A stretch of 64,000 bases of DNA from Enterovibrio sp. JCM 19048 (GTDB lineage Bacteria; Pseudomonadota; Gammaproteobacteria; Enterobacterales; Vibrionaceae): assembly GCA_001310415.1 (NCBI GenBank), contig BAXE01000020.1:1-64000 (forward strand). Direction: 5' to 3'. A program made the translations under genes and the position numbers. The stretch's first letter is position 1; each line of letters begins with the position of its first letter. Positions 51,491 through 61,884 of the stretch are shown here, in pieces. The notes under the pieces were generated by a model that was not told the origin of the DNA, made no database searches, and saw only the letters and a program-made list of their open reading frames with translations.

Positions 51491-53473
51491 ATGGCCTCTA
51501 GTCCCGCGGAAAAAATACTGATCACTGCCCCTCGATCCCACAAAGATGGGCACCTGTTTGAAGTGCATTCACAGTTGATCGACTGGCTTCCCCAATACGA
51601 GCATTTCAAAGGGGTCACCAAAAGCATATTGGAGCTGCTCAACCTCATTTCCCTGCGAGGCTTTTCATCCAAAGACGGCCTGGTTTCTACAACGGAACTG
51701 GTCGAGGCCACTGACGGGCATTTGACCCGCGCTGCTATCCAGCAACGCTTGCGTGCTGCCGTACAGATTGGTTTGTTTACCCAGCAGGGTGTCCGCTTTG
51801 AAGAAGGGCTGGCGGGGAAAACCATGCTGCACCGCTTTGTCAATCCAAGCCAGTTGATCTCGGTACTGGGCTCTGCTGGCCTGCAGTCTGAAAAGACCCG
51901 TGTTATTGCCAAGCAAAAGCGCTCAAAAGCACTGGCACAAAATCACGTGAACAAGCAGCTGCTGAGTGAACATGGCCTCGGTACGCCGCCAACCATGCCG
52001 GATGAGAAAGATCAGATCCTGATCTCCCCCACCAGCTGGGCGGGCATTATTGACCAGGCACTGGCGCCACCGCGCACCAAAAAGAGCTACCAGAAATCCA
52101 TGGTGGCGATCAGTGGCACTAAAGCGATCATCGAAACCCGATCATCCAAGTCAATCATGACTGTGGACGATCTGATGACGCTGTTTGCCCTGTTCACATT
52201 GACGGTGCAATACCACGATCATCACCTGCCAAGCTATGAGCTTCAGACCCAGAAGGTGGGCAACAAAACCCCGGTATATATCACCGATATTCTCTCGCTT
52301 CGCGGCAAAAAAGACAGCGGCCCGGCCCGTGATTCTATCCGTGAGAGTATTGATCGGATCGAGTTTACTGACTTCCAGCTTCATGAACTCACCGGCCGTT
52401 GGTTGAGTGAAAACATGCCGGAAGGTTTCAAAAGTGACCGATTCCGTTTTATCGCACGGACCATTACTGCGTCAGAAGAAGCACCACGTGAGGGGGAAGA
52501 CGGTGAAATCCGTATTAAACCCAACCTGTACATCATGGTGTGGGAGCCGTCATTTTTTGAAGAATTGATGACCCGCGATTACTTTTTCCTGTTTCCACCG
52601 GAAATCCTGCGTCAGCATACCCTGGTGTTCCAGCTCTATACGCTCTTCAGAAGCCGTATGTCGCGTCGACTGGAAGATTCCATGCTCCTGAGCGAATTGA
52701 ACCAGAAAATGGCGAGAAACATCGAATGGCGGCGTTTTTCGAGTGATCTGATCCGGGAGCTGCGTAAGCTGGCGAAAAAAGAGAGTCAGGCAGACGGTGT
52801 GTTTGCGGTAAACCTGTACGGTTATCACTTGACCCTGTACCGCATGGACGATGACAAAAAGCATCCGGACTACCGCATGGATATCAAATGCAACGTCGAC
52901 GAGGTGATCCGTTTCTCACGTGCCAAAACGTACAACGAAGGCAAGCGATCCCTGGCGCCGACCATGCCTAACCCGCTGCGTAATGAGATCATGCCTAAAC
53001 AAGACCTTGATCAGCTTTCCGGGATCATCGACGGAGAGTTTGAACCTATCCAGCGCAAAGAGAAGCGGGGAGGGCGCCTGGGACGCCGCGTGAAGCTGCG
53101 CAAGCACCTGGTGGAGATCAACGCTGACGAGTTGACCATTACGCTGTCAAAATACACCTCGCCGGAAGCGCTGCAGCGCAGTATCACCGCTTTGTCTGCC
53201 ATGACAGGTCACCCCGCAGCAACCATCGCTGAGGAATGTCAGGCCTTTATGGACAAGCTCGACTGGCTGCGTGTGGATGGGGAAGTGATGTCCTACGACA
53301 CGCTGAGTAAAACCATTGAGTTTTACAACAGCCAACAGGATGAAAAACATCTTTCGATTGAGCGTTTAATTTCCGGTTTGGCAGTACGCCGAAAGGTTTG
53401 CCGCCAAGTATATGACGGTCATTTAGACAGTACGGTACTGGCTGTACTGGATGAAGTGGCGTCCGGTGCCTGA
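51491..53473 (+). CDS. rctB: Chromosome 2 replication initiator RctB
   Basis: 660 aa, intact (V. cholerae RctB is 658). The start has AAGGAG eight bases upstream. The sequence opens AGCAAGG..MASSPAEKILITAPRS and contains VHSQLIDWLPQYEHFKG and IIDQALAPPRTKKSYQKS, which I recognise as RctB of Vibrionaceae. It has winged-helix domains and binds iterons and 39-mers to start chromosome 2 replication. It lies directly beside ori2, as expected, and probably controls its own promoter through the adjacent sites. The family occurs only in Vibrionaceae, which sets the taxonomic placement. Confidence 0.96.
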   Translation: MASSPAEKILITAPRSHKDGHLFEVHSQLIDWLPQYEHFKGVTKSILELLNLISLRGFSSKDGLVSTTELVEATDGHLTRAAIQQRLRAAVQIGLFTQQGVRFEEGLAGKTMLHRFVNPSQLISVLGSAGLQSEKTRVIAKQKRSKALAQNHVNKQLLSEHGLGTPPTMPDEKDQILISPTSWAGIIDQALAPPRTKKSYQKSMVAISGTKAIIETRSSKSIMTVDDLMTLFALFTLTVQYHDHHLPSYELQTQKVGNKTPVYITDILSLRGKKDSGPARDSIRESIDRIEFTDFQLHELTGRWLSENMPEGFKSDRFRFIARTITASEEAPREGEDGEIRIKPNLYIMVWEPSFFEELMTRDYFFLFPPEILRQHTLVFQLYTLFRSRMSRRLEDSMLLSELNQKMARNIEWRRFSSDLIRELRKLAKKESQADGVFAVNLYGYHLTLYRMDDDKKHPDYRMDIKCNVDEVIRFSRAKTYNEGKRSLAPTMPNPLRNEIMPKQDLDQLSGIIDGEFEPIQRKEKRGGRLGRRVKLRKHLVEINADELTITLSKYTSPEALQRSITALSAMTGHPAATIAEECQAFMDKLDWLRVDGEVMSYDTLSKTIEFYNSQQDEKHLSIERLISGLAVRRKVCRQVYDGHLDSTVLAVLDEVASGA

Positions 53474-53883
53474 CAGAAATGACGGGATATTGACAGAATC
53501 CTGACATAGCAACCCCTGATGAAAACTAGGATTAACGGCGAATAGATACCTTTGTCCTATTGGCATCAGGCTTGCCCGATGCATTGATTTGCTAACCCTT
53601 TCACGAGCCTTCTGGCTCGTTTTTTTGTCTAAATTATCGGCAAAACTGGGCTGTCGTCACGCCCTCAAACCTGTCTCATTATTGAACGTTGCCAATTTGT
53701 AAACGCGATGCTAGTTTTTGGACATAGCCGCAGATATCGGCTGGCCGCCCACGCTGGCAAAGCTCACGCAATATCTACTTCCTAACATACTTCTAAGAAA
53801 TTGGTTGTCACCCGGAAGGGATGCTGGCGTCGAGTGGGCCATGCCGTGCGCATTTTGAACGGTCATTATCCTAAGGGAATACA
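53474..53883. other. Intergenic region downstream of rctB
   Basis: 410 bp with one terminator and otherwise no feature I can support; no iteron or parS2 copy was seen here. Confidence 0.5.
53602..53626 (+). terminator. Rho-independent terminator of rctB
   Basis: ACGAGCC, TTCT, GGCTCGT followed by six T, 129 bp after the rctB stop. Confidence 0.82.
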
Positions 53884-54253
53884 GTGACACCCAATAACCT
53901 GACTGCTTCAGACATCAAGGCCTTTAAACGCCAAGCCAAACGCCTAAAGCGTGAGCTGAGTTGCTCGCACATGCAGGCGCTGGAATTGCTTGCGCGTCAG
54001 CATGGCTTTTTGTCCTGGCATCAGGTGCAGAAGATTGCCGAACAGACTTCAGACACCGTTTCAACGGCTGACGCTGCCAACGCCCAGCGCGTTTTACTGG
54101 AAAGTGCATTGTATTCCTCTGTCCCCTTTGGATGGTTGATCGGGCGAAAGTCCCACCCAGAATTTTTCTGTGTCCCAGGATGGTTACCCAGAAGCCAGCG
54201 ACTCTGAGCTTGAAGTACCATCATCACGCTGGCAGGCAGAAAAGCGGGGTTAA
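53884..54253 (+). CDS. Small basic protein, unknown function (one frameshift)
   Basis: About 122 aa from a GTG at 53884. The N-terminal half is helical and strongly basic (SDIKAFKRQAKRLKREL), followed by SHMQALELLARQHGFLSWHQ, a pattern I have seen in small conserved proteins but cannot name with confidence. A shift near 54165 continues as YPEASDSELEVPSSRWQAEK to a stop at 54253, which gives a more credible end than the direct frame. It lies between rctB and the ABC operon. Confidence 0.55.
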
Positions 54254-54283
54254 AAACCGGGTTGACGCGACAGGGAGCTATCC

Positions 54284-55544
54284 ATGAAACGTTCAATCTT
54301 CGGAGTTGTTGTTGCATCCACACTGCTGAGCGTTAGCGCTTATGCCGACACCATTTCCATCTCCTGCGGCGCTGTTGGCCAGGAGCTGGAACTTTGCCAG
54401 GAAGGCGTGGCGGCGTGGGAGAAAGAAACCGGCCATACCGCAAAAATTGTCACTACCCTAACTCAACCACAGAGCGTTTGGCGCTTTACCAGCAGCTGCT
54501 GGCGGCGGGTGCCAAAGACATCGATGTGTTCCAGATTGATGTGATCTGGCCGGGGATCCTCGGTAACCACTTTATTGATCTGAAAGAGTATTCAAACGGT
54601 GCGGAAAATGCGCACTTCCCGGCGATCATTGCCAACAACACGGTGAGGATCGTCTGGTTGCCATGCCATGGTTTACCGACGCCGGTGTGCTCTACTACCG
54701 TAAGGATCTCCTTGAAAAATACGGAGAGAAGCCACCGACAACCTGGGAAGAGCTGACAGCATCGGCTGAAAAGATCATGAAAGCCGAACGCGAAGCCGGT
54801 AATGACAAGATGTGGGGCTATGTCTGGCAGGGACGCGCCTATGAAGGCCTGACCTGTGATGCACTGGAATGGGTCGCTTCTTACAATGGCGGCACCATCG
54901 TTGATCAAAACGGTAAGGTGACGATTAACAACGACAACGCCAAGAAAGCCCTGACCACCGCAGCAGGCTGGGTTGACACCATTTCTCCTCCGGGCGTGCT
55001 GAACTATGGCGAAGAGGAAGCGCGTGGTGTGTTCCAGACCGGTAACGCGGTGTTTATGCGTAACTGGCCGTACGCCTGGTCGCTGGGTAACAGCGATGAC
55101 TCCCCGGTCAAAGACAAAATCGGCGTCGTTGCCCTGCCTAAAGGCGGTGAAGACGGCAGCCACGCCGGCACACTCGGCGGTTGGCAACTGGCCGTTTCCA
55201 AATACTCTGATAACCCAGAGGTGGCGGCAAGCCTGGCGATGTACCTGACCTCTTTTGAAGAGCAGAAGCGCCGCGCCATTGAAGGTTCCTACAACCCTAC
55301 CATCGAAGCCCTTTACCAAGACGAAGAAGTGCTGACAGCGGTGCCATTTTTCGGCAGCCTCTACAACACCTTCGCCAACGGTACACCACGCCCATCAACG
55401 GCGACCGGGGCCAAATACAATCAGGTATCCAATGCCTTCTGGAATGCTACCCACAGCGTCCTTTCCGGAAGTGAAACTGCCGATGCCGCCCTTGCCAAAC
55501 TGCAGAAAAACCTCAACCGCATCAGCCGCGGTGGCCGTTGGTAA
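54284..55544 (+). CDS. Sugar ABC transporter substrate-binding protein (two frameshifts)
   Basis: About 420 aa periplasmic binding protein, extracellular solute-binding family 1. The signal peptide is FGVVVASTLLSVSAYA. The conserved parts are GQELELCQEGVAAWEKETGH, RLALYQQLLAAGAKDIDVFQ, MPWFTDAGVLYYRKDLLEKY, FQTGNAVFMRNWPYAW and LGGWQLAVSKYSDNPE. Frame changes near 54462 and 54650. It resembles the alpha-glucoside or trehalose binding proteins of the AglE/ThuE type. First gene of the five-gene import operon. Confidence 0.88.
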
Positions 55545-55606
55545 GGTGATATCCGGCTGTCAGCGCCATAGAGCCTGACAGCCTCTACAGGAAAAAAGGA
55601 TTGTAT

Positions 55607-56525
55607 ATGGAACAGACCAGCGCACTCACGCGTAAACGCGTCCGCGCCGCCTGGTGGTTTCTGACGCCCATGATCATCACGCTCGCAATGGTGGCCGGTT
55701 GGCCCTTGTTGCGCACGTTCTGGTTCAGCCTGACCAATGCCACCCTGGATGGCAGCGGCGTCGCTGAATTTATCGGGCTCGATAACTACTTTATTTACGA
55801 AGACGGCGAATTTTACGGCATTTTGTTTGACCCGACCTGGTGGCAGGCGGTGTGGAACACCCTCTATTTCGCCGTGGTATCTGTCAGCCTTGAGACCATT
55901 CTCGGCATCGTTGTGGCATTGGTGCTCAACACCAAATTCCGTGGTCAGGGACTGGTGCGTGCTGCGGTACTCGTCCCCTGGGCGATCCCGACCATCGTTT
56001 CGGCCAAAATGTGGGGCTGGATGCTGCACGATCAGTTCGGGATCGTGAACGACTTCCTGATGACACTCGGTGTGATCGCCGCGCCTCTGGCGTGGACGGC
56101 AGATTCGGATCTCTCGCTGAATGTGGTGATCGCCGTGGATGTGTGGAAGACCACGCCGTTTATGGCACTTCTGGTGCTGGCGGCATTGCAAATGCTGCCG
56201 TCTGACTGCTACGAAGCGGCCAGGATTGATGGCATTCACCCGGTGAAAGTGTTCTTCAAGGTGACGCTGCCACTCATCATGCCTGCGGTTATGGTAGCGG
56301 TGGTATTCCGCGCCCTCGATGCTGCGGGTGTTCGATCTTATCTATGTGCTTACGCCATCCAACGAAGCGACCATGTCGATGTCCGTCTACGCACGGCAAA
56401 ACCTGGTGGATTTTCAGGATGTCGGTTACGGCTCCGCCGCCTCGACGCTGCTGTTCTTCATCGTGGCTCTGTGTACCGTTGCCTACCTCTATGTTGGGCG
56501 CAAAAGCATGAATCAGGGAGGCTGA
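55607..56525 (+). CDS. Sugar ABC transporter permease, MalF type (one frameshift)
   Basis: About 305 aa with six membrane helices. The start is ATG 55607, with AAAGGA upstream. The EAA loop that contacts the ATPase reads [21 protein letters not shown] frame change near 56325 joins it to [20 protein letters not shown] and the end at 56525. It pairs with the permease 1 bp downstream. Confidence 0.9.
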
Positions 56526-56526
56526 T

Positions 56527-57357
56527 ATGTCGAAAAAATGGTATTGGCGTGTTGGGTTTTACTTCTTGGTGGTGGCGATCGTATTGTTTTCGGTCTTCCC
56601 GTTTTACTACGCCATTCTCACCTCGTTTAAATCCGGCTCGGCGCTGTTTGAAGTGGAATATTTCCCGTCAGTCTTTGACTGGGGGAACTACCAAAGTGTC
56701 TTTTCCGGCGGCGTGTTCGGGCGAAACCTCCTGAACTCCGTCGTGGTCTCGACCGTGGTAGTAGCGATCTCCCTGCTGCTCGGCGTTACCGCCTCCTATG
56801 CGCTGGGACGCATCCGCTTTCGCGGTCGCAATGTGGTGCTGCTGACCATTCTGGGGGTTTCCATGTTCCCACAGGTGGCAGTGCTCTCCGGGCTGTTTGA
56901 GCTTATCCGCGCATTCGGGCTTTACAACTCCATGCCGGGTCTGGCGCTGGCCTACATGATTTTCACCTTGCCGTTTACGGTCTGGGTGCTGACCACCTTC
57001 ATGCAGCAATTGCCGCTGGAGCTGGAAGAAGCGGCCATCGTGGATGGTGCCACGCCGTGGCAAATCATCACCAAGGTGCTGATGCCACTGCTCTGGCCGG
57101 CACTTGTTACCACTGGCCTGCTGGCCTTTATCGCTGCGTGGAACGAATTTCTGTTCGCGCTCACCTTCACCCTCACTAACGAGCAGCGCACTGTTCCGGT
57201 TGCTATTGCGCTTATTTCCGGGGCAGGGCAGTACGAGCTGCCGTGGGGCACCATCATGGCCGCGTCGGTCATAGTGACGGTGCCGCTGATTGTGATGGTG
57301 CTGGTTTTCCAACGTCGTATTGTTTCCGGCCTGACTGCCGGAGCTGTTAAGGGATAA
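56527..57357 (+). CDS. Sugar ABC transporter permease, MalG type
   Basis: 276 aa, intact, six membrane helices. The EAA loop is [20 protein letters not shown]. Other MalG-type landmarks are the start [31 protein letters not shown] and the C-terminal [16 protein letters not shown]. It forms the pore together with the preceding permease. Confidence 0.93.
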   Translation: MSKKWYWRVGFYFLVVAIVLFSVFPFYYAILTSFKSGSALFEVEYFPSVFDWGNYQSVFSGGVFGRNLLNSVVVSTVVVAISLLLGVTASYALGRIRFRGRNVVLLTILGVSMFPQVAVLSGLFELIRAFGLYNSMPGLALAYMIFTLPFTVWVLTTFMQQLPLELEEAAIVDGATPWQIITKVLMPLLWPALVTTGLLAFIAAWNEFLFALTFTLTNEQRTVPVAIALISGAGQYELPWGTIMAASVIVTVPLIVMVLVFQRRIVSGLTAGAVKG

Positions 57358-57366
57358 AACACAATC

Positions 57367-58998
57367 ATGAAACAACAAGAACTTGCCTGGTGGCGTGGTG
57401 CGGTGATTTACCAAATCTATCCGCGCAGTTTCGGCGATGCTAACCAGGACGGTATCGGCGATTTGCCGGGGATCACCGCCAAACTGCCGTATGTGGCGTC
57501 ACTGGGTGTGGATGCGATCTGGCTGTCACCGTTTTTCAAATCACCGATGAAGGATTTCGGTTACGACGTATCAGATTACTGCGACGTGGATCCGCTATTC
57601 GGGACGCTGGAGGATTTCCGCAAGCTGGTGGATGTGGCGCACGATCTTGGCTTGAAAGTGATGATCGACCAGGTGCTGAGTCATACCTCGGATGAGCACC
57701 CCTGGTTTGAGGAAAGCCGTGTCAGCCGTGATAACCCCAAAGCCGACTGGTATGTCTGGGCCGATCCGAAACCGGACGGGACACCGCCCAACAACTGGCT
57801 GTCGATTTTCGGCGGTTGTGCATGGCAGTGGGAAAGCCGCCGCCAGCAGTATTACCTGCATAACTTCCTCGTCAGCCAGCCGGATCTCAACTTCCATAAC
57901 CCGGATGTGATCACGCACCTGCTGGAAACCGTGAAGTTCTGGCTCGACTTGGGGGTAGACGGTTTCCGTCTCGATACGGTCAATTTCTACCTCCATGACC
58001 GCCAGCTTCGCGACAACCCGCCGCTGTCGGCAGGGGACAGCAAATCGCTGGGGGTGCCGGGCACCAATCCCTATTCGATGCAAAAGCACCGCTACGATAT
58101 CTCCCAGCCGGAAAACATTGGCTTCCTGCAGACGCTGCGCATCTTGCTGGACCAATACGAGGGCATTACCACTGTCGGTGAGATTGGTGACGATAACCCG
58201 CTGCAGCTGATGGCGGAATACACCTCGGGTAACGACAAGCTGCACATGGCCTACACCTTCGATCTGCTCAACGTACACCGCTCACCCGGCTATGTGGCGT
58301 CGGTGATCGAGAAAATCGAAGGTGCCATCAACGATGGCTGGGCGTGCTGGGCACTGTCAAACCACGATGTGGTGCGCTGTATCAGCCGCTGGGGCGAGAG
58401 TGAAGCGGATCAAATGGCTTACGGCAAAGTGCTGTTGGCACTGCTGACTTCGCTGCGCGGAAGTGTGTGTCTCTATCAGGGTGAAGAGCTGGGCTTGCCG
58501 GAGGCGGAGATCCCGTTCGAGAAAATCCAGGACCCTTATGGCATTCCATTTTGGCCGGAATACAAAGGTCGTGACGGTTGCCGGACACCGATGCCCTGGA
58601 TGTCTGAAGCCGGTAACGCTGGATTTAGCAGCGCTGAACCCTGGCTGCCGGTAGACGACCGCCACTATCCACTGGCGGTGGACAGGCAAGAGCATGACAG
58701 CAACAGTATGCTGGCGCATTACCGTCGTTACCTGCACTGGCGGAAAGCGCACCCGGCATTAATTTCCGGTGAGCTGTCAGATGTTTTCTCCAACACGCAG
58801 GGACTGCGTTTTGTGCGCCAAAGTGACGGTGAGCGTGTGCTGGTCGCCGTTAACCTCTCAGACACCCCTATGACCATTGCGTTGCCTGAAGGCAACTGGC
58901 AAGCCCTCTCTGGGCATGGTTTTACATTCTCTGTTGCAAACGGTGAGGTAAGCCTCCCGCCTTATCAGGCGGCGTTTTGCAACCACGAAAACGGGTAA
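57367..58998 (+). CDS. GH13 alpha-glucosidase
   Basis: 543 aa, intact, 9 bp after the permease. Retaining alpha-glucosidase of GH13. The conserved regions are all present: DQVLSHTSDEH, GVDGFRLDTV with the nucleophile Asp (near residue 202), VGEIGDD with the acid/base Glu (near 271) and LSNHDVVR with the stabilising Asp (near 334). The start is WWRGAVIYQIYPRSFGDANQ. No signal peptide, so it cleaves imported alpha-glucosides, maltodextrin-like or trehalose-like sugars, in the cytoplasm. Confidence 0.94.
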   Translation: MKQQELAWWRGAVIYQIYPRSFGDANQDGIGDLPGITAKLPYVASLGVDAIWLSPFFKSPMKDFGYDVSDYCDVDPLFGTLEDFRKLVDVAHDLGLKVMIDQVLSHTSDEHPWFEESRVSRDNPKADWYVWADPKPDGTPPNNWLSIFGGCAWQWESRRQQYYLHNFLVSQPDLNFHNPDVITHLLETVKFWLDLGVDGFRLDTVNFYLHDRQLRDNPPLSAGDSKSLGVPGTNPYSMQKHRYDISQPENIGFLQTLRILLDQYEGITTVGEIGDDNPLQLMAEYTSGNDKLHMAYTFDLLNVHRSPGYVASVIEKIEGAINDGWACWALSNHDVVRCISRWGESEADQMAYGKVLLALLTSLRGSVCLYQGEELGLPEAEIPFEKIQDPYGIPFWPEYKGRDGCRTPMPWMSEAGNAGFSSAEPWLPVDDRHYPLAVDRQEHDSNSMLAHYRRYLHWRKAHPALISGELSDVFSNTQGLRFVRQSDGERVLVAVNLSDTPMTIALPEGNWQALSGHGFTFSVANGEVSLPPYQAAFCNHENG

Positions 58999-59007
58999 GG
59001 ATGCATT

Positions 59008-60141
59008 ATGGCTGAGGTCATTTTAAACAAAGTAAACAAGAAGTTTGGCAAGGTGCATGTCACCAAGGACGTGGATTTGCAAATTGACTCGGGCGATTTT
59101 GTCGTCTTTGTCGGCCCGTCCGGCTGCGGTAAATCCACCCTGCTGCGACTGGTCGCGGGGCTGGAAGACATCACCAGTGGCGATCTGAAAATCGATGGCA
59201 AGCTGTGTAACGACCTGCCACCGCCGGAACGCGGTATCGGCATGGTGTTTCAGTCTTACGCCCTTTATCCGCACATGACGGTGTACGAGAACATGGCGTT
59301 TGGCCTGCAACTGGCAAAAACCGAAGCCAAAACCGTGGATCAGAAAGTGCGTGAAGTGGCCGCGGCATTGCAACTGGAGCCATTGCTGGAGCGCAAGCCG
59401 AAAGAGCTTTCCGGCGGTCAGCGTCAGCGCGTGGCGATTGGCCGCGCCATTGTGCGCGAGCCCAAGGTATTCCTGTTCGATGAGCCTTTGTCGAACCTTG
59501 ATGCGTCACTGCGTGTGCAGATGCGCATGGAGATCGCAAGGCTGCATGAACGCCTCGGTGCGACCATGATCTACGTGACCCACGATCAGGTAGAAGCGAT
59601 GACGCTGGCGACCAAGATCGTGGTGCTGGATGCGGGCAGGGTAGAGCAGGTGGGATCGCCGCTGGAACTCTACAACCATCCTGCCAACACCTTCGTTGCC
59701 GGATTTATCGGATCGCCGAAGATGAACTTCCTGACCGCGGATATTGTCGAGACCGGGGAAGTGACTACCAAGGTGCAAATTCACCGTGGACAGGAAATCG
59801 AAGTCTCGGCCAATACGATTGGTGCCAGTGTTGGCGACCCGTGCATGGTGGGTATCCGTCCTGAGCACATCCGTTTCGGTACCAAGGACGCGATCCAGGA
59901 AGGAGGCGTGGAGCTGAGTGTGGTTGAACAACTCGGGAATGAGTGCCTGATGTACTTCAACACGCCACAAAGCGCGGAACCCGTTGTGATCCGTACCGAA
60001 GGGCAAACCAGCATCCGTGCCGGAGACAAGCGTTGTATCGAGTTTCCGCCTGGTTATTGCCACCTGTTTGATCGCGACGGAAAGGCGTTCAAACGCTCTG
60101 TGGTGGGCGAAACCAAACCTTCGCTGGTCGTGACACCATAA
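59008..60141 (+). CDS. Sugar ABC transporter ATPase (MalK/UgpC family)
   Basis: 377 aa, intact. Walker A GPSGCGKSTLLRLVAG, Q-loop FQSYALYPHMTV, signature ELSGGQRQRVAIGRAI, Walker B VFLFDEPLSNLD and switch VTHDQVEA, followed by a regulatory OB-fold domain (VGIRPEHIRFG). It powers the two permeases. It is the last gene of the operon and is followed by a strong terminator. No regulator gene is adjacent. Confidence 0.95.
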   Translation: MAEVILNKVNKKFGKVHVTKDVDLQIDSGDFVVFVGPSGCGKSTLLRLVAGLEDITSGDLKIDGKLCNDLPPPERGIGMVFQSYALYPHMTVYENMAFGLQLAKTEAKTVDQKVREVAAALQLEPLLERKPKELSGGQRQRVAIGRAIVREPKVFLFDEPLSNLDASLRVQMRMEIARLHERLGATMIYVTHDQVEAMTLATKIVVLDAGRVEQVGSPLELYNHPANTFVAGFIGSPKMNFLTADIVETGEVTTKVQIHRGQEIEVSANTIGASVGDPCMVGIRPEHIRFGTKDAIQEGGVELSVVEQLGNECLMYFNTPQSAEPVVIRTEGQTSIRAGDKRCIEFPPGYCHLFDRDGKAFKRSVVGETKPSLVVTP

Positions 60142-60168
60142 ACACCGCTGAATGGCTTAAAACGCGAA

Positions 60169-60200
60169 AGAGGCAGGATTTTGTTCCTGCCTCTTTTTTT
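60169..60200 (+). terminator. Rho-independent terminator of the sugar operon
   Basis: AGAGGCAGGA, TTTTG, TTCCTGCCTCT followed by a run of T, 28 bp after the ATPase stop. Confidence 0.9.
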
Positions 60201-60217
60201 ATTTCACGGCCGTTGCT

Positions 60218-61756
60218 TTAAAGCTCCAGCGACCCCGCACCGGAATACTGGATACCAGCCAGTTCGGCCATTTCTTTGCTGAAGGTGGCGATATCGCGTC
60301 TTGAGAACTGGTTAAGGTGCTCATGGCCACAGGCGCGTGCCATCACCTGCATCAGGTGGGTGGACGCCGTGAAGAAATTGAACAGCCTTTCGCTGGCTGC
60401 GTCGATATCCAGCCGCTGCCTCAACGCCGGATCCTGGGTGGCGATGCCCGCCGGACACATGTTGGTGTTGCACATACGCGCTCCGACACACCCAATTGCC
60501 TGCATGGCACTGTTGGAAAGGGCGATGCCGTCGGCGCCCAGTGCCAGTGCCTTGATAAAATCACTCGGCACACGCAGCCGCCGGTGATGATCAGGGTGAC
60601 ATCCTTGACGCCCTGGGCATCGAGAAACCGCCGCGCGCGGGCAAGGGCAGGGATGGTCGGTACACTGATGTGGTCACGGAACAGAGCTGGTGCAGCGCCC
60701 GTGCCACCGCCACGTCCATCAAGGATGATGTAGTCCGCACCGGCATCCAGCGCGAAGTCGATATCCGCCTCGATGTGGTTGGCACTGAGTTTGAAACCAA
60801 TCGGGATCCCACCGCTCATCTGGCGCACCTCATCGGCCACACGGGCAAAATCAGCGGACGTTTTCAGGTCGGTAAAGGTCGCCGGAGAAATGGCATCTTC
60901 CCCTTCAGGAATACCGCGCACCTGGGAAATCTTGCCATGGTTTTTTATCCCCGGCAGATGGCCGCCGGTACCGGTTTTCGCTCCTTGTCCACCCTTGAAG
61001 TGAAATGCCTGTACGTTTTTGACCTTGTCGAGAGAAAAGCCGAATTTTGCGCTGGCGAGTTCGTAAAAATACCGGCTGTTGGCAGCCTGCTCCTCAGGCA
61101 ACATGCCTCCCTCGCCGGAACAGATGCCGGTGCCTGCCTTTTCAGCGCCAGTGGCAAGGGCAACCTTGGCCTCTTCAGACAGCGCACCAAAACTCATGTC
61201 GGAGACAAACAGCGGCGTTTGCAATACCAATGGCTTGCGCGCCCGGGGGCCGATCACCAGCTCGGTTGCGACCGGCGCGTCATCCAGCAGGGGTTTTGTG
61301 GCCATCTGCGCCACCATGATTTGGATATCATCCAGGTCGGCAGTTTGTAACGGGGAACGCCATGGAGGTCATGGGGCCGTGGTGACCGAAGGTGTCCAGC
61401 CCATCTTTGGCGAGCTGGTGTATAAGCTCGACGTAAGGTTCCTCCTGCGTCGCTTTGGGTGCAGGAGCCCCGCTAGACTTTTTTACCTCTGGCATCTCCT
61501 TGCCAACATCGTCATCGCTGTAGCGTGTATGGGTGCCATCGCAAAACGGCGCATTGCCAGTGTGTTTGCAGGCGCAGAACCAGACATCCCCGTCTTTGTC
61601 AGCCTTGTAGGCGAGGGGAGTAAACGTTGTGCCTGCGTGGGAACCGTCACAGAAAGGCTGTTTTTGTGAACGGCCACAGCGGCAATAGTAATAGGTTTGG
61701 TCTTTTTCGAGTGTAACTTTGATAGGGTTGTTGGCGGACACAACAGGATCGGACAT
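60218..61756 (-). CDS. CDGSH iron-sulfur / glutamate synthase-like fusion (two frameshifts)
   Basis: About 510 aa. Residues 22-76 hold two CDGSH motifs (CRCGRSQKQPFCDGSH at 25-40 and CACKHTGNAPFCDGTH at 61-76), each a possible [2Fe-2S] site. The rest is the FMN-binding domain of glutamate synthase: FVSDMSFGALSEEAKVALA, GSGICSGEGG-type GTGICSGEGGMLPEE, YIILDGRGGGTGAAP and the 3Fe-4S motif CVGARMCNTNMCPAG. Frame changes near 61345 and 60570. No glutaminase domain is present, so it is not a complete glutamate synthase; it is probably an oxidoreductase of unknown substrate. Confidence 0.85.
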
Positions 61757-61884
61757 AAGGAGCTCCTTGCTTGGCAGTGACGAAGGCTTCGCTTCAAGAT
61801 AAAAGCCTTTTCCTTAACTGACAGTATGGCTGGAAATAACGCCACAGTGGCGCTGCAGAACTGAGGCAAAAGATGCAATAGCTG

